A DNA stretch of 64,000 bases, taken from Tetrastigma voinierianum (lineage: Eukaryota; Streptophyta; Magnoliopsida; Vitales; Vitaceae). Under the pieces are notes generated by a model. That model was not told the origin of the DNA and did no database searches. It worked only from the letters and a program-made list of their open reading frames with translations. This document shows positions 11,630 to 23,706 of the stretch, one piece after another. The DNA lies in assembly GCA_016808115.1 (NCBI GenBank), contig JAEQBH010009495.1, forward strand, positions 1-64,000, read 5' to 3'. The position numbers were made by a program, and so were the translations under genes. Positions within the stretch are counted from its first letter, which is position 1, and every line of letters starts with the position of its first letter.

Positions 11630-12340
11630 AGGTAAAGTATCGAGTGGTTGGCGATGTGGTGGTGGTACCAGAAAATGGGGGTAAGTGGCGTATGTGTAGA
11701 CTACACCGATCTCAATGAAGCATGTACCAAGGATAGCTTCCCCTTGCCACATATAGATCAAATTGTGGATGCAACAGCTAGGCATGACATTATATCATTT
11801 ACGGAGCCTTATGCGGATACCATGATTCTATCCATCCTTACGATCTCGAGAAGAAAATAGTGTATCACACCTGATTGTACTACTACAATGTAATGTCGTT
11901 TGGTTTGAAAAACGCGGGAGCAACTTATCAAATGATGGTGACGGGATATTCCGACCACTGATAGGTAAATCCATGGAGGTTTGTCGATGATATGCTCATA
12001 AAGTGATCGAAGCATGACCACAAGGCATTTACTAGAAACCTTGAGTTGTTACGAAGACATAGCATGAAACTTAACCCTTTGAAATGCGCATTCGGTGTCA
12101 GCTCAGGCAAATTCCTGGGCTTTATGGTAACGTGGAGAGGGATAGAGGCTAATCAGTCCATTTCAGGCCATAATGGATTCTCATACCCCACTTCGGAAAG
12201 AGCTTCATCGGTGACTAAACATTGTGACCCTAGGGCGGTTCATATCTCACTTCACATATCGTTTGAAGCCATTTTTTGCCACCCTAAAGGGAACCCAACA
12301 AGCCAGATGGAATCAAGAATGCGACCAGCCCTTACAACCC
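11630..12340 (+). pseudogene. Tat-lineage reverse transcriptase, truncated (element 1)
   Basis: RT domains appear in order: 'VVVPK.NG' and 'CVDYTDLNEAC.KDSFPLP.IDQIVDA' (11,648-11,780), the 'MPFGLKNAGATYQ' turn (about 11,890-11,935), the catalytic motif as F-V-D-D at 11,980-11,991 (tyrosine replaced), and the 'KLNPLKCAFGV.SGKFLGF' thumb (12,067-12,125). Similarity to the thumb/connection runs to about 12,340 and then stops in AT-rich DNA. RNase H, integrase and the 3' LTR are absent. At least four frame changes make it non-functional. Confidence 0.85.
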
Positions 12341-13864
12341 TAAATAAAATTCATTCATTTATTTTGTCTTGTATAAGAAATATGTATTATGCTTTTCTAG
12401 ATTGTAAATATTAGGGTTTCAATAATTTAACATATTCTTATAATTGGAAAATTGTGTTGAGAATATAAAAGTTATAATGCATACAATTACGACTCCATGC
12501 TTAAGACATGGTATGGATGACAATATTCATACTTTTTAATTATTTTTAGTCCTTAAATTTACTATTTATTTATAAAAAAATGTATATTCATACAGTGACC
12601 ATTATGTTAAATTATATATATATATTCTAATTTTATATTTGAAGATCTTTTATATTTGAAGGTCATAATATAACAAAAATATATAATACATTATTAAAAA
12701 CACAATTTACTTTAGATTACTAGAATATAAAATAAAAAATTGGTTATTTAAGATAAATAAGATATCTTTATTAGGTTATTTATGAATTCTAATCACAATA
12801 GATTACATATTTATTAAAGAGATTATAGATAATCCATTATTTTATTGAATTTTATTTGTATTTTTCACTCATTCTTTATGTTGTTATCTAGGCATGACAT
12901 GTTGAACAAGTTTTCGGTCATATAGAACTTTTCGTGTTTATTTGTTGGACATCTCAGTATGATCAGGTAAATAAAGTTATAGAGACTTTGATGTAAGTTT
13001 CTTTATAAAATATTTTGCTTTTTACTTAAATGGGATCTTCGATTTATTTGTAACTTATACTTTAACTATATAATTTTAAAACAATTGGTTTGCTTATTAG
13101 AAATTTTATGATTTTTAAAATTAATTTAGTAGCTTTATTGAATTTTATGATTCTATAGAAAGACAAATTTATTAAAACTCTATAAAATTAAATTCGAATC
13201 TTTTAAAAATTTCCCACAATCATGAAAAATATGTTATGAATTACAAGCACATTGTTTTTTTTTTAGAAGCAAATATTAGTAGAATTGTTAGATCTGTGTT
13301 TTAAAATGTCTCTATATAATAAATTGTAGTTGAATAAGCTAGATATATACATAAATATTTATAGTTGAAATGCTAAAACGATTTTGTTCTAATGTACTGC
13401 AACTTTAGAAATTTTACTTGTCTGTTTGGGTTTTGTTTTATATTATTGAAGTTTTATACATATTTGTAGGTAAAAATGTTGGAGTTGTAAAGGCAATCAG
13501 CATTAAAGATGATGAAATCTTGGTGGAGGTTGATATATGTTTCAAATGTTGGCCATACTCAAAGATCCAGATAAAACAGGGTTAAGTCATGACCATGGAC
13601 CATTCTCATCTTCTTTGAGATTTATACATGCTTATGTCGCATCAAGATGTAGAATTGGAGAATGAGTGTAGCATTTTGACGCGGGAGCTCATCCAAAGTT
13701 AAGAAAGTTTGATATTAGTAATCCTAAATTCTTAAACTCATGTATGGTTGGGATTTTCATGATAATCACTTGATTTTGTTTTTTTCTTGGGATATTATCT
13801 CCTCTTAGGTCTATATGTGGAAATTTAGTTTATTTTAATTTTTATTTACATATTTTGATGATGA

Positions 13865-13930
<66 letters not shown>

Positions 13931-14214
13931 CTCTTTTTATATTTGATGAAATGATGAAATGTTATAAGTTATATATTAACATTATATAAATATCACATAA
14001 TTAATCTATTCATTTAGATGTTATTATTTATACTATAAAATCAAGGTATTACAAAATTTAATTGTTTATTTAGGTTTTATAATTCAAAATTAAATACCAA
14101 AATGAAAATATATTAATTAAATATTCTAAGATATGATAAACAATATTGCACATATTGATATTTAAAAAAAAGTTAAAGATATTTAATTATTCTTTTAATT
14201 TTAAAATTTAGAAA
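12341..14214. other. AT-rich non-coding sequence
   Basis: Very AT-rich, with no coding similarity and no long open frame. It separates the truncated Tat element from a CACTA-type terminus and may be the interior of that transposon, but I see nothing that shows it. Confidence 0.5.
13867..13930. repeat. (AT)n microsatellite
   Basis: A perfect AT dinucleotide run of about 32 units, preceded by short ATG-type trinucleotides. It can form a cruciform and is likely to be length-variable between individuals. Confidence 0.97.
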
Positions 14215-14555
14215 CAAAACAAAGTTTTGTTACCAATGCTATTGACAACGAAATAATAATTTTTGTTGTTATGTGTGTGCAATTTAGTAACAATTTATTT
14301 TATTTGAGCATTTTAGCAACAAGTTTTGAACATTTAATAACAGATTTTTTGTTGATAAATAACATTGGAGACAACAAACAAATTTTGTCTTCAAAAATTA
14401 TTAGAAATATTTTTGTTGTTGTAAAACTTTTCACTTGCGACGAGGATAGGGCGACGCTCATGAAACAAAATTTTTTGTGCCGAAATAGTTTTGCTACAAT
14501 ATTTGATTTTTGCGACAAAAAAATTATATTTGCTATTCACCTTTTTCTTGTAGTG
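14215..14555. mobile_element. CACTA-type (En/Spm) transposon terminus
   Basis: The sequence ends 'cacctttttcttgtagtg' at 14,555, whose complement CACTACAAGAAAAAGG has the five-base CACTA end that defines this superfamily. Inside it are short motifs in both orientations such as 'ttttgttgtt', 'gcaacaa' and 'gcgacaaaa', which fit subterminal transposase-binding repeats. The possible 3-bp target duplication would be 'aat' at 14,556-14,558. No matching CACTA start with the same subterminal sequence was found upstream, and no transposase frame is present. Confidence 0.6.
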
Positions 14556-14559
14556 AATT

Positions 14560-15990
14560 AAGATATTAATACAAATAGATAATATTATAAATATTATATT
14601 GTATATCATATATTTTAAATTTAAAATTTAATTTTTTGAATATAAATTTATGTATTTTGACATGGTCGATCGCGGTTCAATCGATGAATCGTAGGCAGAA
14701 TTGCTTTTCGGTTCAATTGCAGATCCGATTTTAAAACATTGTCTAAACCTAATGAGAACCAATTGTATTCTTAATAGATGACAAAAATATGAAATCTCAA
14801 CTATTAGCCTTATACAAAGCTGAAAGTTCCTCAGTAAGAACATGCTACCAAAAAGGATACTTTTTTTATAGGACAAAAACTCACAAAGATGTCAATAGTA
14901 AATTGAATAAGAAGTATAAACAAAACTTGATAATCAAATAGACTTATGAGAACACGAAAAAGAATATATAATATAATTTCATAGTTTGACCATGCCTTTT
15001 TTTTTTGGTAAGCAAACAAAACATATCAATAGAACCTAACAAAAGATTAACAAATTAGATAGGCTAATACAAAACACGCCATGACACAAAGCAAAAAAAA
15101 GCAATGGGCCATAAAATAACAAAAGTTCCTTTGCCAACACTCCAACCAATATATTGAGATTTTTGTGTCTTCGAGCATCTCCAATCATAAGTCTTCATTT
15201 TTATTTCAATATATGATGCCCACCTTTTTAATTCTAACTCCAATCAACACTCACTAGAATTCATTTTCAAATCAACTGTTCAAACCACAAATATTGTTAA
15301 AAGGGGAGAATGGTACTTTCTTGTTCATTTTCACTTTTTATTATTATAAAAATAAAGGGGTGAATAAGTGCTGTGTTCACATCTCTATATTTGGAGATAC
15401 AAATGGGGAATGGTTGTGGAATGAGATAAGTCTAATCCCACATGTTTCACGAATAAAGCCCAACTCAAGGAGTACGGACAAAAGCCTAGCTCGAGGGGAC
15501 CAGGAGCCAGTGGGCTAGGGCCCAACCCTTGACACCTGCGAAAGAGCACTAGTTCTGCTCGACCACCCATGTCACCTTGGGGCGGAGGATCGAAAACCGA
15601 CCAAGCGGATAGAGTTGCGAAATCTGGTCTTTTGTCGATAATGTATGGAAGCTTAGTCAAGTTGTGAGCAATACGAGGCACGTGAACTACCACAACCTCC
15701 ACTTCCACAAAGCCCACTACGCACTCCGCTCCCACAAATCCCATTACCATGATGGATTAGGAGTCAATGATGGGATAACATGTAACATACTCTAGTAGTA
15801 TAAGTGATACCAGTTGTAACGCCCAAAAGATATGTAACTTTTCTGATAACTTGAGATAAATACAAATACGTTGGGAATTGAAACATTTCTAGGTTGGATT
15901 GCGTTTTTTGGTTAAAATCTCCATATATGGCAATGGAGAGATGCTCTTAACCCCTTGGGGTCCTTGTGGGTTTTATAAGAAAGCCAATAA
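14560..15990 (+). repeat. Duplicated non-coding block A, copy 1
   Basis: Collinear on the same strand with 31,650-33,069. Anchors include 'taatacaaatagataatatt', 'gaaagttcctcagtaagaac', 'ttccacatgttt' type pieces and 'ccttggggtcc' against 'ccttagggtcc'. Frames inside it, including one of 121 codons on the minus strand (15,385-15,750), are not kept open in the second copy, so I do not call a gene. The end of this copy lacks the gypsy element found at the matching point of copy 2. Confidence 0.85.
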
Positions 15991-16690
15991 TGCTAAAATA
16001 GAAAAAAAAAAAAGGTCATCAATGGGTGATCCATTTATATCCAATCTAGAAAGAAACATCCTCATTATTCAAATGTATTCTGTATGTGAAGGTATCAGTA
16101 TTTTTCCAAATAAATGGAATATTGATCAACTTAAGCAAAAACTAAATTCAGTTTACGTATTTGTATTTGACTTTTGACTGTTACATAAAAACTATAGATG
16201 TTGGAAAGCTGTACAGAAAACCAGTAGACATGGAAGAGGATCGATCTGTCAACATTTTTGCAATGGCATTAATATATGACTAAATTATATATTATTGTAA
16301 TCCATCAGTGTCTATAACATATAACTTTTTTTTTCATTATTTTATAAACATACAGCTCTAGTGTCCTTGTTATTTTCTCAACAAAATAATTTCTTTACCC
16401 CTTCTTCAAATCAATGTAAGTTCCTTTGAATGAAAATATCATTTACTAAACAAAAATAATCTCAACACATTTTTTTAACCACAAAATTTTTACAATTTAA
16501 TTACTACTATGATAGTCAGAATTTTAGTATTAAATTAAGTGGACGTTTGATTAAATTTAATATTTATTACTTAATAATTACTTAAGTTGAATTATAAATT
16601 ATGCTTAAGTTACCTACTTAAATCTTATTATTTAATTCTCACTTCAATTAAATATTAAAGTTGTAATTTTGTCATACTTAGGGTTATTAC
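15991..16690. other. AT-rich non-coding sequence
   Basis: No recognised feature. It sits between block A and block R of the duplication and has no counterpart in the second copy, so it was either gained here or lost there. Confidence 0.5.
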
Positions 16691-16694
16691 AAAT

Positions 16695-17238
16695 ACCCTC
16701 CTATGTAATCCTAATTCCATAGTGGAAAGATTGAGCCATTTTCATGGAATTTGCTTTGTCAAACCACGTTAGTAGAGCCACCTAGTGCAGAGGCATATAC
16801 CCCTCTTTTTTAAATTTTTAAGAATTTTTTCCTTTTGTGGTAAGTAGGTTAGACAAAACCTAGCCTCCCTTGAAATTGTAGGATCCTATATCGCTAGGCT
16901 ACAATATCACATTTGTTTAGGTATATGTCCCTCCTGAGGTTAAATCCTAGTGCCCTTCTTGAGCTTAAATCTTGGTTTCGGCACTGGAACCACGTAAATT
17001 AATGTGTTTGTCTTTTTCTTCTTGGTTTCTTTGATTTTGTGCCTATTTGCTCGGGGAATCTCAACATGATTCAATCGATCAAGATTACTATTGAGTGCAA
17101 TGCAAAAATAAACAACCAGTGAAAGAAAGAAAAAGAAGAAGATTTAGATGAAGGGAGATGAGAGAAAACCGAGAGGTGTTTTCTTATTCATATATGATTT
17201 TACAATCCAATTGTTGGATTTGTGCCCAAAGTCCCACA
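16695..17238. repeat. Dispersed repeat R, copy 1
   Basis: The part 16,870-17,238 is collinear with 36,885-37,245 (for example 'agatttagatgaagggagat' and 'tgattttacaatc'). The part 16,770-16,960 matches 41,870-42,060. Both later copies and this one contain a 'ctctgatatcatattt'-like phrase, resembling a reversed tRNA-Met primer site, so R is probably the edge of a minus-strand LTR retrotransposon. It ends in 'aaagtcccacaatgtg', which also introduces the 380-bp tandem units at 37.2 kb. Confidence 0.65.
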
Positions 17239-17320
17239 ATGTGTCACGCCCTTACCCCCGCCTGGGCAAAGAGAGGGGGTGCGGCACGGGACTGGGACTC
17301 CTTCACCTGACTTTCTAACA
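17239..17320 (+). mobile_element. GC-rich fragment resembling a gypsy LTR start
   Basis: A short GC-rich piece beginning TGTCACGCCCTTACCCCC in AT-rich surroundings. TGTCACGCCC is a common start of Tekay-type LTRs, and the LTR at about 20,092 ends with the near mirror image AGGGCGTCACA. It directly abuts the truncated copia gag-pre-integrase remnant. It is too short for a firm family call. Confidence 0.35.
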
Positions 17321-17690
17321 TTGGTGGACCCATTTCAATAACCTTTCCTTTCACACATTCTACACAAGTCGACAAGTTGGAGAAGTCAAGTTTAGGAAGT
17401 ATTCCATCATTCACTAACCTTTCCATTATGTGCTTAGAAATATGTCTCAAACGCTTATACCATAACATTAAGGAATTATCATTAGCTCCTAGGCGTTTAG
17501 AAGCAGCGATAGAACAACATGAAAATTAGCAGAATAAGCGAGACCATTATTAAAAACCGATCAAGTCTATATAGGTTGCTACATAAGGTTCCAAAACCAA
17601 CAGCACCATCCTTATACATTTCAACTTTGTTGTTCCAAACAAAAACTATAACCTTAACTATCGAAAGGGAAATAGATAAAGTTCAATATT
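17321..17690 (-). pseudogene. Copia gag-pre-integrase domain remnant
   Basis: On the minus strand the frame 17,468-17,320 reads 'LWYKRLRHISKHIMERLV' then 'CVECVKGK', the HHCC-type zinc-binding pre-integrase domain of Ty1/copia pol (first histidine position changed to R-H-I). Upstream on that strand (17,690-17,500) pieces such as 'KVEMYKDGA' and 'GTLC.NLYRL' are the usual lead-in from protease. Coding similarity stops after CVKGK, where the GC-rich fragment begins. With the gag remnant at 20.1-20.3 kb it likely forms one element split by the Tekay LTR. Confidence 0.75.
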
Positions 17691-18089
17691 CTTAGTGAAG
17701 GTACATAGGAAACTCCTTGTAACTCCAAAAACATATTGTGGCAAGATTCAACAGGATTATTCATATATCCACCTCGCTCTTGAAGAAAGCTATCTCCCGT
17801 ATACACATGCTACTCAAGGTTGGCTAGTCCCTTTGACTTATCATATTTCTCATGCTTTTCTTTACAATTTCAATGATATTCTTGTAGCATTGCAACCAAT
17901 TGGAAGTATATAACTCTTTCCTTAACCTTCATGGAATGAGCTTGCAACACTATCTCTACCGAGAACCATATGCGTATATACATAGGTTGCTAATACTCAT
18001 GAACCTGAAATTCTAATTTTGAAAAATATTAAAATGACAATTTGATTAAGTCAAAGGGCATAAGATCTTGAATAACCAAAGCAGTTCGC
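17691..18089. other. Unassigned, probably copia protease region
   Basis: This lies between the copia pre-integrase remnant and the Tekay LTR on a copia-oriented minus strand. No protease active site motif could be read. It is assigned by position only. Confidence 0.3.
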
Positions 18090-20092
18090 CAGTTTAGAAT
18101 GATATGGTGATCCAGCTACGGGTGAATTTGAGAATGTGGTCAGAATTCACGTTTTTTAGAAACTTTGATTGGTGTAAGAGGACATGGCTTTGATATGATG
18201 AAACAAGGGCCATCAATCATCTTGAATCAGATCAAATATGAGCTCAAATGGGACCATGAGGAGACATGGCAACATATGATTAGTGGGAGTCTATGTTGGA
18301 ATGGATAAAGGATCAGGTGATCTAGTAAATAATGAGGTTTACAGTATGTGTTGAAGAAAAGATCTGATTCTCATGAACATGGCAGATGAGTCTCATTGGG
18401 GAGGCAGAGCTTGGAGGGAGGGGTATGGGGAAGAATAGAGTTTTGAGGTCAGAATCTCTCGTTCTTTCTGAAGATTTTGGGCGATGGACAAATTGGGATC
18501 TCAGTGTGGGGACAAGGACAAGGATTGATCCGCTATCAGAAACTGCCGCGTAGAATTTTGATCCATGAGTTTTGACAACTTCTGAGTAGTCTTCCTGCCG
18601 ATTTATCTTGTTTTAAATACCATGAAGATAATTTGGGCTGTGAGATGAATCGCGGCATTTGGTCGAGAAATGGGCATAAAATGAAATAAGGTACATCTTG
18701 AAGTAGATTGCCGAACGAATCTGACTGGACATGGGCTATATTTACACGATACGAGACCCATTGGTGACCAATTATCAATGTGAGCCAGCAAATGTGTGTG
18801 AAAATGAACTCTTTCATGTGTTTGGTGCCAAGGCCCACTTTAGTGAATGAAAAACGGTAAAATAAATGGAACCGAGATTGATTCAAGGGACTTGTGGGGG
18901 CTGGACAATGCCCTGTTGGATTGAGATCCTAAATTTAGGATCTTTTATGTGTTATTGCTTGATATGGATAGCATGTTTGATGTGTGGAGAATGAGAATTG
19001 TTAATGCATGTAATTTGATGTGTTAACATGATGTTTGAATTATATGGAATATAATTGCGTGTAAATCGTTAGGATTGAATATATGGATTGGCATCATTGC
19101 ATTCATGTGCAAGGTTACATCGCGTAGAGTCGGGTGTGAGTGCACGGTATGGTCATTCACCATTCTTGGTGAATGTGTGGTGAGCTCGCGTTTTGGACGA
19201 CGTCCAATAAATGACTCACGGTTTGATTCGTAAAATGAAATAAATATTTATGTGTTAGTGGAGCATAGAGAAAAATTCATTAAATCCCCTCAAGTGAAAG
19301 CACAGGTGGTGTAGGGACCGTCGTGATATCCGAAAGGTCATGTATGGGTGTGAGAGACTTGCGGTGCTATCAGAAAGTTACGTGAGTGTTATTAGAGACC
19401 CACGATTGTAAGCGAAAGAGTTACATTGCCCTAAAGAAAACATACGATCCACGTTTATCACTTGACCTAGAAGTTGAGTGATAAATTCGGGATTGACTCG
19501 AGATTAGTTTACCATTGTATAACTTGCATTTAGGTGTTAATTGGTAGATAAAGGCTCGATATATGGGTGTCATTAATTATTACCGGTGGCGATTTCTACT
19601 TGGCATAAGCATGTGTAAAGGAGTTGGTGAGTGACTCGGGAGTATGGGTATGAAACATTTCATGCATGATATAAATCATTCCATGTATGCGTGTAAATTG
19701 TATGGAATGTGGATGTTGTGATGTGCCGTGCATGTGCATTTTAGGTGGGGAGTAGCCCTCGTGGGAGGTCGACCTCTTTGGGCATTGCTCGTGTCGTGGG
19801 ATCCCCCTTTCAGGTACAGGGAGTATTCAGGAAGACGGCGCTCACTAGAGGCCGCTTTTGAGAAGAAAGCCGACATGTGGCTTTGATTATGTTTTGTAAA
19901 ACATGTTGTATAAGAGTGTAATTAACTCTTGAAACTATTGTAATATAGTTGGTTATATTTTGGTGAGTATGGATGTATAGGCCCGACATGGCCATTTTTT
20001 TTTACTCATGTATGGGTCTCATGATATGAGACACACAGGTTTCCGTAGGTTGACGGTGGTCAACCAGACACCCTGGGATTTAGGGCGTCACA
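18090..20092 (+). mobile_element. Tekay-like gypsy LTR (solo or truncated)
   Basis: The right end is clear: ...GGATTTAGGGCGTCACA at 20,092, matching the end of the LTR at 6448. The left end is approximate and set by the length of that LTR. The two share ordered phrases across their 3' two thirds. No Tekay coding sequence flanks it, so it is a solo LTR or an LTR left by deletion. It separates copia gag (20.1-20.3 kb) from copia pre-integrase (17.3-17.7 kb), both minus strand, indicating insertion into a copia element. Confidence 0.7.
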
Positions 20093-20320
20093 TATACAGC
20101 TTCATCCATGCAATTCTCCATCATCATCATACAACACTTGTTAGAGTGCTTCCAATCCTCATAAAGTTTCTTAACAGTTGCACTACTCTCATCAGTCAGT
20201 TTCTTTGGTGGATCTATCTCTAAAGCCAAATCCAAATTCATAAATGTCATATTCATAAATACAGTCTTCTTCCACTTCTGATAATTTGTCCCATCTAATT
20301 TCATCACTTATTTGTCATTA
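20093..20320 (-). pseudogene. Copia gag N-terminal remnant
   Basis: The minus-strand frame 20,307-20,093 begins 'MKLDGTNYQKWKKTVFMNMT', the conserved start of a Ty1/copia gag (UBN2-type), then 'LDLALEIDPPKKLTDES' and 'YEDWKHSN'. It runs straight into the Tekay LTR end. Any leader, primer site or 5' LTR to its right could not be recognised. Confidence 0.8.
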
Positions 20321-21340
20321 TCGGAACATTGAATTTACTAGTTGTGAGAATAGAAAATACAACAAGGCATTTTAAATATATAAATAATAATATTTTACAA
20401 CCCCTCAACACAAAACATAAAATCAATATTGCTAGGGTCTTTGTAGCACTAAAGATACCCTTTCACAAGCTAGGGACAATCAACTAAATAACCACAATCA
20501 AATCCATTGAACCAAATCATCGACAGGATAACTTAGAACCTGCGATTCATGGCATTCAATCAACTTCCATTGCCATTCCAAGCGTCTTACAAAAAAACTA
20601 AAACCACCGACAAGGTAGCTGAGTTATCCATATAGACCCTGGTTAATAAGTGTGAGAAAATAACATATTAGCAATTTCATGAAATAAGTAAAAAAAAAAT
20701 TCCACTATGCCAACACACATTACATTGGTACACATAAGAGAAGCAAAAATAAGTATCACGGCTTGGTGGTACCTAAAATCTCACATATTCTGCCAACTAG
20801 GCACAAAGCACCTCTTTAGGGAAAGCTCACACAATTCAATTTCACATGATATTTAATTTAATTCAAGAAATTTGAAATTGAATAATAAGGAAACAAACAA
20901 ACAAATAAATAAATAATAAATAAATAAGATTAGGAATTTATTTATCTATTTATTTATAATAAATAATAAATAACAAAGAAATAAAAATTTTATTTATTTA
21001 TTTATTTATAATGAGATTTACAAATTTATTGTGATTCATATCAAAAATCGGGCTCATAAATTATTCATTTCCATATTAGAGCACAATCATACAATATCGT
21101 TAGGAATTTATCAAGTCTTTCCATTGGTAGAAACCTTAATGAGCAAGAAGGAAAATTAAGGATAATGTAAAGATAAAAATATTTACTTTTATATATTACC
21201 GTGATTATAAATATATATAGATAATTCCTTGATTAGTATATATGCATGGTCATACAATCGTATATATTAACCGTATAGATATTGTTATCTTTGGTGAGAA
21301 CCACATGTGGTTTAAAAAACGTCTTCCTAGGTTAGAAGAG
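20321..21340. other. AT-rich non-coding sequence
   Basis: No coding similarity. If the copia gag remnant had a 5' leader and LTR they should lie here, but no primer site or terminal repeat was found. It contains the AAAT-rich hairpin listed separately. Confidence 0.45.
20888..21011. repeat. AAAT/TTTA tetranucleotide tract with inverted arms
   Basis: A run of aaataaataaataataaataaataa is followed, after a short spacer, by tttatttatctatttatttata and later another tttatttatttattta run. The opposed A-rich and T-rich arms could pair into a hairpin. Low-complexity DNA. Confidence 0.85.
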
Positions 21341-23274
21341 TCGATTCTTATATAGTAGCGTACATTTTATCCCATATTCGATGTGGGATGTGACAAGCTT
21401 CCCCATGCAAATATAACGTTAACTTGTTATGTATCACCGCCCAGGATTCTTGTTCAAGCGAATGAAACAGCACATATAGGGCTAAATGACAGAGACCCCA
21501 CACGGATTCGGGATCAACTCTAAACATCTCCACACAAAAAACAGTTTCAAAACTGTAAACAGACAAGCCCAAAGGTTCCTAATTTACCGTCATCTCATCT
21601 TAATCTATAACTAAAATATACAAACAAAAGCTTCTTTTAACAGGTAATCCTTCTTAGTTTTAAAGATTCACTTATCCCTCATAATTGGCCCATAAACTGC
21701 AGATGGTATAGATCATCACAAGCATCTGACCTTGAAAAACCCGAGATCTTTTTTTAACTTCACTGCTTTCATCTTTAACAGAAAAGTATATTTCTTTTAA
21801 TTATTAAAATAAATTAATAAAGATCAAGTTGCTGTCACAGTATGAATACATTTAGAGTAAAGATTCCTCGTTCCTAGATGACAATGGAATTTTATAATAA
21901 CATCTGCGGAGATGTTGGGAAGCTGAGGGAGGAGTGTGCTTGGCACGTGACATGGCAGTCTATGCCCACGCAAACAATTGACAAGCTTGCAGTAAGCTTG
22001 TGTTTCCCATGCATCACACACATTGATTTATGGATTAAAATATTGCAAGCAATGACATTACTGTTGTTCCATGGATAAGGCCCCCAAAAATGGTTTTAAA
22101 ACAATATATGTAGGTTATTTTTGATTCCATAAAATTTGATAGAAAGAAAAGTAGAAGAAAAAAAAAAGTAAGGGAAAATATTGATTTTCCATGATATTTG
22201 ATTTACTTTCATATTTTCATGATAAATTAAATTGAGCAAACAATTTCTTTCATTATTCTCTTAGCATTTTAGGGAATCAAACATGCACAATAAGTTTAAG
22301 GCTCGTTTGAACCACAAAGCACTATGGGAAAAAAAATATATATAAGAAAAATCATTTTCTCATGGTTGGTTTGCCGTGAAAAATAAAAAATATAATTAAA
22401 ATTTTCCAAGTACCATATATTTTAAATTTCTTGAATCCCCATAATAGAGAGAAATAAATTAAATGTTTGAATAAACATATAAAAATCATTTAGTGAACTT
22501 AAATCTATTTTATTTTCCTTCAAAATTTCCTCTTTATTTTCTTTCATTTACATTTTCAGTGTTCCAAACAAAACCTTATTATCATACTCAAATTTATAGT
22601 TGATATGGGGGATAAGGTGAATAAATGTCCCGTGTTTTGCACATATGTCCTCCTTTATACATGAACTTTTTTATTGGTCTTAAGATATCTTTGATGTTTA
22701 CTTTCGTAGTTATCGTGCCAAATGCTTGTTAAAAAAGTCGCGTGGGGCTAGAAACTCGACATGTGGGGATGTCTTAATGGACATTTGTTAATCTAGGGCA
22801 TGATTGATATATAAAAGTAAAGGTCAAAGATATCTTAGAACTGTAAAAAAATTCCAGGGGCAAAGTAGGATATATGAATAAAACTTGCACAAAACTCGAG
22901 AACATTGGTGCACCTTATGCGTTGATATGGTTAGCTTGAACTTCCAACCTCGATCATTATACATTTCTTTGCATATTTCAGAGTGGTAATTACTCTATGT
23001 ACACGCAAACATGTGTTCACGCACTCTCGACCGATTTCATTACATGTTGGGCACAGGTAGCCCAGATTTAATGGGATAAGCAGGTCAACTAGTGAAGGAA
23101 TCTGCTTGGGATTAAAAAATAAGATGGTTGTTTCCTTCATCAATCTAGTAAACAGAAATTCCAACCAAATTAATATTAATATTAATAAATTATTCCCAAT
23201 TTCCGGTTAAACAAACTTCCTATCTCTTCTCCCTCCATATAATAAATAATCTAATAGATTGGTATATCTATCTA

Positions 23275-23276
<2 letters not shown>
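21341..23276 (+). promoter_or_regulatory. Probable upstream region of the bHLH gene
   Basis: About 2 kb of sequence with no coding similarity or recognised transposon lies upstream of the bHLH start at 23,406. It is called regulatory by position only. It contains a G-box and, near 23,237-23,247, the TATA-like 'catataataaat', about 165 bases upstream of the ATG. Short open frames at 21.8-22.1 kb on both strands are not protein-like. Confidence 0.35.
21944..21949. promoter_or_regulatory. G-box (CACGTG)
   Basis: A perfect CACGTG in the context GGCACGTGACATGG, about 1.46 kb upstream of the bHLH ATG. Subgroup IVc bHLH factors are known to activate subgroup Ib bHLH genes through E-box/G-box sites in Arabidopsis. 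A role here is inference, and the site is far from the start. Confidence 0.4.

Positions 23277-23344
<68 letters not shown>
23277..23344. repeat. (TA)n microsatellite next to the bHLH start
   Basis: A perfect TA run of about 34 units preceded by three TATC units, ending 61 bases before the bHLH ATG. It produces a meaningless Ile-Tyr repeat in one frame. Its place in the 5' leader or core promoter makes it a likely length polymorphism. Confidence 0.97.
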
Positions 23345-23345
<1 letters not shown>

Positions 23346-23405
23346 TCGTCAAGATCATCTCAATCAGCAGATTCAAGTTCCAAGTACACCCCAAAGATAT
23401 CAACA

Positions 23406-23706
23406 ATGTTAGCATTCTCCTCCATTGACTTTCCAAACCTTGGATGGTCGCGGAGGATGCCATTAATATGGACAGAACTACAACTACATCTATGGAGGAG
23501 TAGCAGGAAACTTCAGAATCATTCCTTCATTTGCCCTCATCTCAGCTCCATGTTTGAACTCAAGCTGCTCCACCCACCTGCAAGCGGTAGCGGTAATCCT
23601 GCCATGGCCAAGAAAATCATCCTGGCATATATGAGCAGGATCGTCGTAAAATCAACTTAGCCTATACTCGTCTCTTCGTTCACTACTTCCGGCATCGGAT
23701 CAAGCG
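23406..23706 (+). pseudogene. bHLH exon 1 (N-terminus and basic region)
   Basis: ATG at 23,406 follows the TA microsatellite. The frame is open at first, leaves phase near 23,450 (an 'EDAINM' piece reads in +1), returns by about 23,510, then shifts again by apparent two-base insertions near 23,625 and 23,660 so that the basic region and first helix ('SLRSLLPASDQA') sit in other frames. It ends gcg|gt, the conserved intron position of this family. Confidence 0.8.

Noticed and set aside
15385..15750. 121-codon minus-strand frame as a possible gene
   Set aside because: The matching stretch in block A copy 2 (about 32.5-32.9 kb) does not keep the frame open, and there is no domain similarity.
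21824..22078. Overlapping 65-codon frames on both strands upstream of the bHLH gene
   Set aside because: They overlap each other on opposite strands, and neither shows a known motif or a supported start. Treated as upstream non-coding DNA.
23259..23660. 133-codon + frame beginning with an Ile-Tyr repeat
   Set aside because: The first third is translated (TA)n microsatellite. Only the part from the ATG at 23,406 is gene-derived, and it is reported as bHLH exon 1.
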